22,377 nucleotides of DNA. Source: CAYNUJ01 sp964621225. Lineage in GTDB: Bacteria; Bacteroidota; Ignavibacteria; Ignavibacteriales; Melioribacteraceae. The notes beneath the pieces were generated by a model. It ran no database searches, had not been told where the DNA came from, and saw only the letters and a list, made by a program, of their open reading frames with translations. Below, piece after piece: positions 1-8,144 of this stretch (its first letter is position 1; every line of letters begins with the position of its first letter). The DNA lies in assembly GCA_964621225.1 (NCBI GenBank), contig CAZULK010000034.1:1-22377 (forward strand). Reading direction: 5' to 3'. The position numbers and the translations under genes were made by a program.

Positions 1-1868
1 GAATAGTCGATACGTTTTTTACCCGGGAATACTTCCAATATAACAGGAGTACTTTCCAGATAACTCGGTTCACTATGAGGTGAATAACCGTACGCGGTAA
101 TACCGAAATAATAAGGATTTGCATTCAAGAACGGTAAGTTAGTATAAGCATCACTTGTTAAGAATTTGAAACGTCTGATGCCTTCGTTAGGTCCTTTAAT
201 AGCAGGAACCAATACTTTCTCACCATTTATATCTTGGTATGCATAAATAATATCCACTGTATCTTTCACATCCCATATACCGATAAGAACAGGATCGGAA
301 CCGGCTTTATCGGTAAATTGCCATAATCTGTAGCCCTGGAATGTATAAGTTGTATCGTCATATCCTTGACCGTAGATGAGAGGATCGCCTGCGTCGTAAG
401 ATTCGGCATTGTCTTCCCACCACAATGTTACTTGTGCATCTCCTGTAGAAGCATGAAGTTTCGGAGCCGGAGGAGTTTCGGTCAAGTTAAAGTCAAGATC
501 GTATGCAGTCTGTGCAGCAGCATCTTTTCTCTTAAGTTCTGTTACAGAATTAAGAGCAGAACTTCCCTGAGCAATTAAGATACCAACCACAACTTCCTGG
601 GTATCTCCGGGCGCCATAGTAAATGGACCGGAAGACATCAAATGACGTCTATCACCAGGATCGGGACCACCAGGCCATCCGTCGCCTTCGAACCAACCGG
701 TTTTTGCAACCGGGTCGCCCGCAAGTACGAATACAGTTGGTTGACCGGTATTCGGATCAACGAATTCAGATCCGTCCCATACTTTTCCTTGCAAGTAATA
801 GTAAAATTGAATAGATCCTTCCGCAGTTCCTAAATCGGGATCTTGGTAAATACTTGATCCGTTGATATAGAAGGCAAATGCAGTCATAGGAAGGTTTTTC
901 CATCCTTTACGCCATTTACCCAAGAATTTTGCACTGTCTGTTAAAGAACCTGTCTCAACAATCGGTCCCTGGAAGAAATCGTATCCATCCGCAGGAGGAT
1001 TAGAACCGAACTGATCGTCAGTAGGTTCACCATTATACGTATAACCTAATGAAAGGACAGTGTCGCAACCGGTATAGTCATCATTTGCTCCACCAAGGTC
1101 AGTATCGGACCAATATCCTAAGATCATATCACGGATAGTAGTACTTCCTTTGTTTATAAGGAGATATTTCTTAAAGACCATATCACCTAAGTCGCCGGTA
1201 CGGTTGAACCCGAATACGGTCATCTGTTGTTCCAGACCCATCGGAAGTGTACCGTATGTAAATGTAGAACGTCCGGGATCCATATCGTTGGAAACACACC
1301 AAAGAACTTCGTCTCCAACAAATTGAGGTTGGTCAACGCCTTTGGTATAAATACCGTCGCCGTCAACATCAACCCAAGGAGCTCCGTCTTCTACAGGCCA
1401 TTCGTTGTAGTCTTTTTCGAAATCATCTCTTTCGGGACCGGGAGGTAAATTTTCCCAGTTCTTTCTGATTTTATAAATTCTGTATTTATCTAAGTTCGGA
1501 TCATCCGGAACACCATTGTCCAGAATTTTTCCGGCTTGAAGCCCGTGGCGATAAGTAGAACCGTTAACACGGATTTCTCTACCGACTTTACCGCCCCAAA
1601 TCAATCCGTCTTCGAAAATAGCGTTTGTGGTAGCATTCACACCGCCGGGCCAGTAAAAACCGTTACCACCCGTACGGGGATCGTTGGAACCATCACCATT
1701 GTTCGAGACCCACATCAAGATTTGGTTTATGGCTATGTAGTCGTAAACGTCGTTGGAATTCGTTTTATTCAACGAGGTGGTTTTATCGCCGGATTCTTTG
1801 TAAAACCCAAGCGACATAGCACCAATCACAACTACCGTGAATAAAAGCAATGTTATTTTTCTATACAT
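1..1868 (-). CDS. Large secreted protein, 3' end outside window
   Basis: This is an open frame of 622 codons that runs off the left edge without a stop, so the C-terminus is missing. The chosen ATG follows a GGAG ribosome-binding site at about 8 bases; an in-frame ATG four codons earlier lies too close to that site. The N-terminus is a signal peptide: basic MYRK, a hydrophobic run to about residue 20, then a polar Ser/Thr/Asn-rich stretch. The mature part is rich in Gly, Asp, Asn and aromatics, with acidic Gly-Asp-Gly runs (for example VDVDGDG) that may bind calcium. Around residues 463-500 a fibronectin-III-like segment begins (TPPAPKLHAS, then DAQVTLWWED). It is the third gene of an apparent operon, 41 bases after the TonB receptor. 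By analogy with such proteins in Ignavibacteria, a T9SS sorting domain may follow outside the window; that is inference. Function unknown. Confidence 0.85.
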   Translation of the reverse strand, partial: MYRKITLLLFTVVVIGAMSLGFYKESGDKTTSLNKTNSNDVYDYIAINQILMWVSNNGDGSNDPRTGGNGFYWPGGVNATTNAIFEDGLIWGGKVGREIRVNGSTYRHGLQAGKILDNGVPDDPNLDKYRIYKIRKNWENLPPGPERDDFEKDYNEWPVEDGAPWVDVDGDGIYTKGVDQPQFVGDEVLWCVSNDMDPGRSTFTYGTLPMGLEQQMTVFGFNRTGDLGDMVFKKYLLINKGSTTIRDMILGYWSDTDLGGANDDYTGCDTVLSLGYTYNGEPTDDQFGSNPPADGYDFFQGPIVETGSLTDSAKFLGKWRKGWKNLPMTAFAFYINGSSIYQDPDLGTAEGSIQFYYYLQGKVWDGSEFVDPNTGQPTVFVLAGDPVAKTGWFEGDGWPGGPDPGDRRHLMSSGPFTMAPGDTQEVVVGILIAQGSSALNSVTELKRKDAAAQTAYDLDFNLTETPPAPKLHASTGDAQVTLWWEDNAESYDAGDPLIYGQGYDDTTYTFQGYRLWQFTDKAGSDPVLIGIWDVKDTVDIIYAYQDINGEKVLVPAIKGPNEGIRRFKFLTSDAYTNLPFLNANPYYFGITAYGYSPHSEPSYLESTPVILEVFPGKKRIDY

Positions 1869-1909
1869 TTTTATCTCCATATAATTCTTTTTTCAAGAAT
1901 TGATGCTAA

Positions 1910-4780
1910 TTAGTAATTTAACCTAATACCTAATCTAATCTGTCTCGGAATACCGAAGTGGCCTGAATTGTAGGTTAAGTTTTTATAGAGATTAATATAA
2001 GTTTGGGCAAATTCTTCTCCATATCTTCTATAACCTTCAATTGTGGCTTCACCCTGCGAGTAGGTTAAGTAACCATCGTCGTAGGCATCTCCGGAGTTAT
2101 TGAATACTGCAACAACGTTCTGAGTGTTAAGCACGTTAACTACCCATAAATAAACGTTGAAATTCAATCCGGCAATGTTGACAGATTTATCGATTTTAGC
2201 ATCAAGTTGGAACGTCCATGGAGTAGTAGAAGCATTCAAAGGCTCCAATGGAGTTCTTTGGTTTCCGTAACCTTCCCATCTTGTAAAGTTGAATCCGCTG
2301 TTAAAGCTAAAGAGGAAGTTCATACCGAAATTCTCAAGAATTTTGGTTCCCAAAAATTCCGGACCATCATCTTTGCCAAAGCGGTAATCAATGTTGATAA
2401 ATCCTCTGTGAGTTTGGTTAAAATCAAGAGGAGCTATCTGTTGCGGGAAGAACGGGTCGGCAGTTGGTGACTGCCAAATTGATCTAAATGCAGAGGAAGG
2501 ATTAGATCCGGTACCTCTTGCATCAGAATATGTATAGTCTACTTGGGCAGATATTCTTTCAGTTCTTCTCAAATCAAGTTTAAGTTCAACACCTTTGATA
2601 GTGGAGAAGTCGCCATTGATCCATGCATAATATTGACCATGTTGTGCACCTTCTTCCGCAAAGATGGAACGAATTTGAACTTGATCTTTGATATCTTTAT
2701 AGAAACCGGTAATATCAAACGCAAAGTTTTCGCCAAGCTGTTGTCTGAAACCAACTTCGTATTGAGTTGTTCTTTCGGGTCTAAGTCCGAATCCAACAGG
2801 CTGGGAAATAGCATAACCACCTTTGATATTATCAGCCATTACGTTGAATCCCTGATAAACGTCTCTCAAACGAGACTGCTGAACAAATTTTCCATACTGA
2901 GCATGGAATACGGTTTTGTCAGTTACAGGGAACGAGAAACCGATTCTAGGTGAAATCTGAAGCAACGGATCAACTGTTACTAATTGAGATTCGTCGATTA
3001 CACCCTGATCGTTAAATATAATATTGTGAGGGTTCTTAAAGACTTTAGCATCGATATCAATATAATCCAAACGGAAACCGAGGTTCAATACTAAGTCCGA
3101 GAACTCCATTTTATCCTGAATATAGTAAGCGGCAAATGTAGGATGCTTAGCTCCTTCAACTCCGCTATCCAATTTGTTACCATATACATCGTAACCATAA
3201 TTATCCAAACGGCTGTAGATATCATAAACATCGCCATCGGCAACAGAACGCACCAAAGAAGGCAATTGATATACACGACCGAATGAATATCTTCTGATTG
3301 TGTAGTAATTAAATTCAGCACCGGTCTTGAATTCGTGGTGTTTTCCTAACTGATAAAGGAAATTAACTTTTCCACCAACCGAACCGGTTCTTTGTTTTCT
3401 ATATGTAGAAAGAACCTGATCAGCAGATAAGAATGAAAAACCATATGCTGAAAGATTTAATGGAGCACGTCCGTCACCTCTCATTGGTCTTCCAACAGCA
3501 GCATTTGCTATCGAATCGCCATAAAGAGTAATATTGTGCTTAAATATCGGGTCCATATCAACGTAGTAATCGTCAAAGAAATTGGCGATTACATCATAGA
3601 ATGAATTTTTGTTAATAACGTGAGTTAATTTAACTGATCCGGAAATTGTTTGGTCTTCTCTTAATCCTGCAGAATTGTATGCTCGATAAGTGGTTTTACC
3701 AACACCATTTCTTCCGGTGTTCATTCTATAGTTACCGTTGAATCTCAAGGTAAACGGTCCGAAATTGAAGGTTAAGTTACCTTGAATTTGATATTGGTTA
3801 CGATTGTAATTCAACAAAATACCATCCGGGTAAACAATGTCGAATGTATCGGCAGAAGCACCACGGGATGGATCGTATATGTTATGGAAATTCGCACCTT
3901 TGTAGAAGGCAGAAGGCGAACGTGTGAACTGGTTGCTCGCCGCAACAAAGAAACGAATTTTTTTATTGTTAGGAATTACAGGACCACTTGCAGTGAATAC
4001 CAATTCACTATAGTGACGGCTGTAAGTTCCCAAGAATTGATCTCCAAGCGGAACGAAATTATCTGTAATGCCTTCAAAGCCTAATTGATATTTTTCGCCA
4101 CCGGAACGAGTTTGTGTGGAGATAATACCGCCATTGGCGCCGCCAAATTCGGCAGAATAACCGCCGGCTTGAACCTGTATTTCTTCGATTGCGTTGTTAA
4201 TAACACCGGTAGCAGAACCACCGAAAACTGGGTTATTAACCAATACACCGTCCACGTAGTAAGCTACTTCGTCGGAACGGGAACCGCGAATGTGAACTGC
4301 ACCGCCTTGTGTTACAACACCCGCTTGGGTTGCAATCACTGAGTTCACACCTCTTACAGGTAAGTTTTCTATATCTTCTTTATTTACCACACTAGTGGAG
4401 TTAGTTATATTTTTCTCTACCAACGGTTTTGGAGCACGAACAACAATTGTTTCGGTTGTATACTCCTCTGTGGGCAGAGCAAAATTTACTTCTGTAGTAA
4501 GTGCGGATGAAACACGAATATTTTGAATCACTTGCTCACGGTAACCAATATAACTCGCTTTGAGAGAATAAGTACCGGGAGTAACGTTCAAAATGATGTA
4601 ATCACCATTAATATCCGTTGCCGCACCGAATAGGGTACCTTCTACAATTACGTTAGCACCTATCAATGGTTCACCGGTTTGAAGGTCGGTAACTTTACCG
4701 ACAATTTTACCGGTTTGGGCATAGAGCATAACCGGAGCTAGCGCAATAAGAAGGATCAAAAACTTAATCTTACGAAACAT
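1910..4780 (-). CDS. TonB-dependent outer-membrane receptor (SusC/CirA-like)
   Basis: Outer-membrane beta-barrel transporter of 956 residues that would import a ligand using TonB/ExbBD energy; the ligand is not readable from sequence. Residues 1-22 are a signal peptide ending LYAQ. Residues 24-104 form a CarboxypepD_reg-like beta-sandwich (GKVTDLQTGEPLIGANV, DINGDY, SYIGY). A TonB-box-like ETIVVRA lies at 110-116. The plug spans about 118-230 (NLPVRGVNSVIA, HIRGSRSDEVAYYVDG, YSAEFGGANGGI). The rest is barrel with alternating aromatic strands, and the last residue is Tyr in RLGIRLNY, as expected for an outer-membrane barrel. The start has a strong GGGGAG ribosome-binding site. It lies 19 bases behind the DUF4397-like lipoprotein gene and 41 bases before the secreted-protein gene. 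There is no SusD neighbour, so it is not a standard glycan-utilisation pair; a peptide, siderophore or other substrate is equally possible. Confidence 0.93.
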   Translation of the reverse strand: MFRKIKFLILLIALAPVMLYAQTGKIVGKVTDLQTGEPLIGANVIVEGTLFGAATDINGDYIILNVTPGTYSLKASYIGYREQVIQNIRVSSALTTEVNFALPTEEYTTETIVVRAPKPLVEKNITNSTSVVNKEDIENLPVRGVNSVIATQAGVVTQGGAVHIRGSRSDEVAYYVDGVLVNNPVFGGSATGVINNAIEEIQVQAGGYSAEFGGANGGIISTQTRSGGEKYQLGFEGITDNFVPLGDQFLGTYSRHYSELVFTASGPVIPNNKKIRFFVAASNQFTRSPSAFYKGANFHNIYDPSRGASADTFDIVYPDGILLNYNRNQYQIQGNLTFNFGPFTLRFNGNYRMNTGRNGVGKTTYRAYNSAGLREDQTISGSVKLTHVINKNSFYDVIANFFDDYYVDMDPIFKHNITLYGDSIANAAVGRPMRGDGRAPLNLSAYGFSFLSADQVLSTYRKQRTGSVGGKVNFLYQLGKHHEFKTGAEFNYYTIRRYSFGRVYQLPSLVRSVADGDVYDIYSRLDNYGYDVYGNKLDSGVEGAKHPTFAAYYIQDKMEFSDLVLNLGFRLDYIDIDAKVFKNPHNIIFNDQGVIDESQLVTVDPLLQISPRIGFSFPVTDKTVFHAQYGKFVQQSRLRDVYQGFNVMADNIKGGYAISQPVGFGLRPERTTQYEVGFRQQLGENFAFDITGFYKDIKDQVQIRSIFAEEGAQHGQYYAWINGDFSTIKGVELKLDLRRTERISAQVDYTYSDARGTGSNPSSAFRSIWQSPTADPFFPQQIAPLDFNQTHRGFINIDYRFGKDDGPEFLGTKILENFGMNFLFSFNSGFNFTRWEGYGNQRTPLEPLNASTTPWTFQLDAKIDKSVNIAGLNFNVYLWVVNVLNTQNVVAVFNNSGDAYDDGYLTYSQGEATIEGYRRYGEEFAQTYINLYKNLTYNSGHFGIPRQIRLGIRLNY

Positions 4781-4799
4781 GATCTTCTCCCCTTAATTA

Positions 4800-5525
4800 T
4801 TATTTAGAACGGGCAGGAAGCGAAGTCTGTTCATCTACAGTCGCTTCGATGCTCATTGCAGTTCCATGAATAAACACAGTGTATCTTTTCTGATTACCGA
4901 TAGTAACATTCTTACTTATTGAAGTTGAATCATCACTAACGATAAAGGTGTAGTCACCTTGACCTAGGGAAAAGGTATTTTTATCGGCAAAAGCAGCAGC
5001 TGTAAATGCCGATGTTGTATCAGTACCTGATACATAACTCAAATTAACTTTCTGGCCTGCTTCGGTAGGTGTATCCGTCAGGCAATTAATAACGTGAACT
5101 ACCGAAGTATCTGCTTTAGGCAATTCATAAATATAAGTCAATCCGTCCGTATAGGTGGTCAAAGCAAAAGTGTTGAGAGTATCAACCGAAGAATAATATC
5201 CGGCTAATACAACAGTTTCCTCTTCGTAGGAAATAATCTGAATAGACTTAGAGAAAACCGTATTTCCGGCATTGTCTTTAATAGTAAAAGTACGACCACC
5301 GGAATTGACGTCAAAATAATTGGTCAGCTCGCCTACGGCAAGAGTTCCAACCGTTTTGCCGTCCACTTCTACAGTCAACGGATTCAGATTGCTGGTAAAA
5401 TTAGCCACTCTGATAACAGAGAATGGTCTTTTTACCGGTTCTATAAAAGGTTCTTCGATACATCCGTACGCAAAGAGCCCCAATAGAAACAAAATAATTA
5501 AACTCTTTTGTAATTTTAACCGCAT
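4800..5525 (-). CDS. Lipoprotein with two DUF4397-like repeats
   Basis: Predicted lipoprotein of 241 residues. A short basic N-terminus and a hydrophobic stretch end in a lipobox (FAYGC), so Cys22 would be lipidated; there is no Asp at +2. The mature part looks like two related beta-rich units of DUF4397 type. Unit 1 is about residues 37-111 (IRVANFTS, VEVDGKTVGTL, GGRTFTIKD, EETVVLAGY). Unit 2 is about 142-223 (VHVINCLTD, VNLSYVSG, QGDYTFIVSD, KRYTVFIHG). The internal similarity is my own reading. Two adjacent ATGs are possible. The second (used here) has its GAGG site 7 bases upstream, better than the 4 bases of the first at 5528. It is the first gene of a likely operon with the TonB receptor and could be a surface or periplasmic partner of it, which is inference. 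DUF4397 has no settled function. Confidence 0.82.
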   Translation of the reverse strand: MRLKLQKSLIILFLLGLFAYGCIEEPFIEPVKRPFSVIRVANFTSNLNPLTVEVDGKTVGTLAVGELTNYFDVNSGGRTFTIKDNAGNTVFSKSIQIISYEEETVVLAGYYSSVDTLNTFALTTYTDGLTYIYELPKADTSVVHVINCLTDTPTEAGQKVNLSYVSGTDTTSAFTAAAFADKNTFSLGQGDYTFIVSDDSTSISKNVTIGNQKRYTVFIHGTAMSIEATVDEQTSLPARSK

Positions 5526-5583
5526 CATTTTACCTCGTGTGCTGTTAATTGATAATTAAATACAGCGCCTATTATTATTAAAC

Positions 5584-5619
5584 GGCGGTGCTCACCCTTA
5601 CTCAGAGTGAGCGACCGCC
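5584..5619 (-). terminator. Intergenic hairpin, possible terminator/attenuator
   Basis: A 12-bp interrupted inverted repeat lies between the T9SS cargo gene and the lipoprotein gene. Arms 5584-5595 (GGCGGT GCTCAC) and 5607-5619 (GTGAGC G ACCGCC) pair perfectly apart from one bulged G, with an 11-base loop. The stem is GC-rich inside an otherwise AT-rich gap. On the minus strand the 3' side reads GTTTAATAATAATA, not a clean T-run, so it may be a partial terminator or an mRNA-stabilising stem that lowers expression of the downstream lipoprotein-receptor genes. No convincing promoter was seen between it and the lipoprotein gene. Confidence 0.55.
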
Positions 5620-5650
5620 ATTAAATTATTTGAAAAAACAAAATTGGATA

Positions 5651-7867
5651 TTATTTCATTAACATCATTTTCTTGGAACTTACGAAATTACCAGCTTTAA
5701 GTTGATATACGTAGATTCCGGATGCCAATTGTGATGCGTCGAAGTTAACTTCGTATGCACCGGCATCTTTAACCTCGCTCAACAAAGTAGCAACTTCGCG
5801 TCCGAGTACATCGAATACCTTCAATGTAACATCAGATCTTTGTGGGAGTGAAAATCTGATTACAGTACTCGGGTTAAACGGATTCGGATAGTTCTGTGAC
5901 AATTCAAATACTTCAGGAGTTAAATTGTCAACTTTCTTAACGCTAACAACTCTAGCACCGAACCAGTTCATAGCTTGAACTTGAGGAGCTGTAGAGCTGA
6001 ATCCATACCAGTAGTACTGTGCATCAGGAGCATCCAATGAAAGCGGATCGAACAAGCAAACAACAACTTTGTTGCCGGCTGCCAATTCTCTGCTTCCACC
6101 GATGTTGTAAGTATTACCATCAGCGCCTGTAGCAGTCATAAATACTTCTACGTCAGCTTCGAAATCTGCACCGTCCAACCAGTTGGATTGGCTAATTTCA
6201 AAAGTAGGATAATACCACATTGTGTCGCCTGTAGCGGCAAATAATGTTGCCAAAGAGTCACCAAGCAATGTTCCTGCAACAGGTTGAACCATAGTAGGAA
6301 GTTGTTGGTCGCCGCTAGCGGCATAGTTAACATCATTATATTCGTAGTTAATACCTAATACGTCAAAAATGAAATCACCAGCTTCGTGAGCTTGGTTGGT
6401 CCATCCAGATTGAGAACCTAACCACTCGTCACCTGCTAAGAAATAGTTTCTTGCAGCGTCACCGCTTAACCATGCTGCAACTTCAGCACTGTTAATGTCG
6501 TTAGGACCAGCAGTAGCAATTTCGAATACATTATTATAATTGTTCAATAATTCAGGTGTTAATGCACCGTATGACCATACATCATGCCACCAGTCAATCA
6601 CTGAATAACCGGTGAAATCGTCATGACCGAAATAGTATGACTGAGGATAACCGGTCGGATTTGTATAACCGTTGAATACAACCAAGCTTGGAGCAGTTGG
6701 TTCAAATATGTTATAACCAAACATTCCGGTTTGGCTTTCGTTGCCTTCAACGTCAACAGCCCATACATAGTATGTAACATGAGTACCAGGAGCCTGTCCC
6801 GGAATATCAGCTGAATATACATCACCGTTAGCTGTCATAGGTACTTCGGTAAATGTGGAATCATCTGTGCTGTAGAATAAGCTAGCTGATCCAACACCTG
6901 CAGCACCACCAGAAGGGTTGATATCAGTAATAGTAGCTTCAACAGTGCGAGCATCCTGACTTAAAGTAGTTGCTAAATCAGTTACATTTTCGATAGAAGG
7001 AGCAATGTCACCAATGAGATCTACTATGAGAGCAAAATCCCAAGTATATGCTCTTGACCACCAACCGAAATCGTTCGGTGGATCCAAACGGCCGTTAGCA
7101 TAAAATTTGAATCCGGGAATTCCGAGAGTATTATCAGCGATCATACCGATTCTGTCGGCATCCATTGTAGCACCGGAGTGTTTCATTGCAACACCGATGA
7201 TGTCGCCTTTATTAACTTGAGGTTCAAAACCTAATAAATTCATTTGAATAAATTGGTAAGCACCATCAGCTACAGGAGTAGTAGGAGCACCAATACCTGC
7301 AGAAGACCATAAGTCGTTTCCAAATGGTTCTGTAGCACCGGTACCGGACATATCTACCCAGTCACCTGTTCTATCGAGGTCATCCAAGAAAGCAGTAGCA
7401 TCGTTGTAACCGTTGCCTGCTGCAGGATAATATCCCCAATAAGTAACACCTGCATTCAAAAGCTGGTCTTTTGTCCAGTTTACTGAAACGAGTTTTAATT
7501 CGGATTGAGTACCTTCAACGTCAACAGCAGCGGTATTGTATCCGGCTTCTTTGATTATCATGTCTGCGGGAGCTTCGAACCATTGTACCATTCTGTCTTG
7601 TCCGAAGTATCCGAAGTTTACTGATGGGGGAACTCCCCAGGAAATGGTATCGATAGTACCATCGATAGTGTTGTAGGATCTTTTTTTGAATACAACCGAG
7701 TTAGGATTATTTTTCTGGAAAACCGGTTGAATTTCGCTAGAAACAACGCCAGGAGCAGCCATTGGTTTGAAAATTTTACCATCAGCTCTCAACAGAGCTT
7801 GATTCTGAGCGAATAGCGTAGTGCTAAAAGCAAACGCGAGTAAGAAAATAGAAAGTTTTTTAATCAT
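5651..7867 (-). CDS. Secreted protein with C-terminal T9SS type A sorting domain
   Basis: Secreted protein of 738 residues. Residues 1-21 are a signal peptide (MIKKLSIFLLAF ... LFAQ). Residues 653-738 form a FlgD-like/T9SS type A sorting domain: NYPNPFNPSTVIRFSLP, then VFDVLGREVATL, GAYEVNFDAS, GIYVYQL and a Lys-rich end (KKMMLMK). In type IX systems this domain targets the protein across the outer membrane and is usually cleaved on attachment to A-LPS or on release. The middle is a large Asp/Gly/aromatic-rich region. A segment at about 285-385 resembles an Ig/Fn-type sandwich (VEATITDINPSGG, YYVWAVDVEGNES). The following region (VVFNGYTNPTGYPQSYYFGHD onward, in pieces) I cannot assign. No protease or glycosidase signature was recognised. 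AAGGAG lies 7 bases before the ATG. A single gene or promoter-proximal gene, separated from the lipoprotein gene by a hairpin. Confidence 0.92.
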   Translation of the reverse strand: MIKKLSIFLLAFAFSTTLFAQNQALLRADGKIFKPMAAPGVVSSEIQPVFQKNNPNSVVFKKRSYNTIDGTIDTISWGVPPSVNFGYFGQDRMVQWFEAPADMIIKEAGYNTAAVDVEGTQSELKLVSVNWTKDQLLNAGVTYWGYYPAAGNGYNDATAFLDDLDRTGDWVDMSGTGATEPFGNDLWSSAGIGAPTTPVADGAYQFIQMNLLGFEPQVNKGDIIGVAMKHSGATMDADRIGMIADNTLGIPGFKFYANGRLDPPNDFGWWSRAYTWDFALIVDLIGDIAPSIENVTDLATTLSQDARTVEATITDINPSGGAAGVGSASLFYSTDDSTFTEVPMTANGDVYSADIPGQAPGTHVTYYVWAVDVEGNESQTGMFGYNIFEPTAPSLVVFNGYTNPTGYPQSYYFGHDDFTGYSVIDWWHDVWSYGALTPELLNNYNNVFEIATAGPNDINSAEVAAWLSGDAARNYFLAGDEWLGSQSGWTNQAHEAGDFIFDVLGINYEYNDVNYAASGDQQLPTMVQPVAGTLLGDSLATLFAATGDTMWYYPTFEISQSNWLDGADFEADVEVFMTATGADGNTYNIGGSRELAAGNKVVVCLFDPLSLDAPDAQYYWYGFSSTAPQVQAMNWFGARVVSVKKVDNLTPEVFELSQNYPNPFNPSTVIRFSLPQRSDVTLKVFDVLGREVATLLSEVKDAGAYEVNFDASQLASGIYVYQLKAGNFVSSKKMMLMK

Positions 7868-7952
7868 AACTTTCTCCTTGTTAATGAGTGGATAGTTAAT
7901 TAAATGTAAAGAAACTTTATAGTTTGCATTACGTCATTATTAAAAAGAACAA

Positions 7953-7984
7953 AAAAGATATTTTTTTACTAAGCAAAGTTCAAA
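7953..7984 (-). promoter_or_regulatory. Candidate Bacteroidota-type promoter of the T9SS cargo gene
   Basis: On the minus strand TTTG (7984-7981) is followed after 20 bases by TATCTTTT (7960-7953), seven of eight matches to the Bacteroidota -7 element TAnnTTTG. Transcription would start near 7946 and leave a leader of roughly 80 bases. A sigma-70-like alternative, TTGACA-17-TATTTT, lies further upstream at 8082-8110, and a second exact -7 element (TAAGTTTG at 7991-7998) lacks a partner. Pattern match only. Confidence 0.35.
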
Positions 7985-8081
7985 ATAATACAAACTTAGT
8001 ATTTAATCAAGTAACTTTATTTTGTTTTTAAACCACCTCCCCGATGTGTGATTTTATCAAAGAAAGTCAATTTTTAAGCAA

Positions 8082-8110
8082 AAAATAACATAGTTGGATA
8101 TTATTGTCAA
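8082..8110 (-). promoter_or_regulatory. Alternative sigma-70-like promoter upstream of T9SS cargo gene
   Basis: The minus strand reads TTGACA (8110-8105), 17 bases, then TATTTT (8087-8082). The spacing is canonical, but the position would give a leader of about 200 bases, and in such AT-rich DNA a chance match is likely. It is a competitor to the TTTG/TAnnTTTG candidate nearer the gene. Confidence 0.22.
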
Positions 8111-8111
8111 G

Positions 8112-8137
8112 AATAATTTTAATGATACCAAATTATT
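8112..8137 (-). terminator. Weak AT-only hairpin after serA
   Basis: A perfect 8-bp inverted repeat (AATAATTT at 8112-8119 and AAATTATT at 8130-8137) with a 10-base loop lies 7 bases past the serA stop. The stem has no G or C and no T-run follows, so it would be a poor intrinsic terminator. It is the only stem seen in the serA 3' region. Confidence 0.22.
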
Positions 8138-8144
8138 ACCCTAA

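Noticed and set aside
1536..4342. Several plus-strand frames of 70-136 codons opposite the envelope genes (for example 1536-1844, 2543-2953, 3782-4084)
   Set aside because: They lie fully inside well-supported minus-strand genes, have no ribosome sites, and their translations lack domain-like composition; they are antisense shadows.
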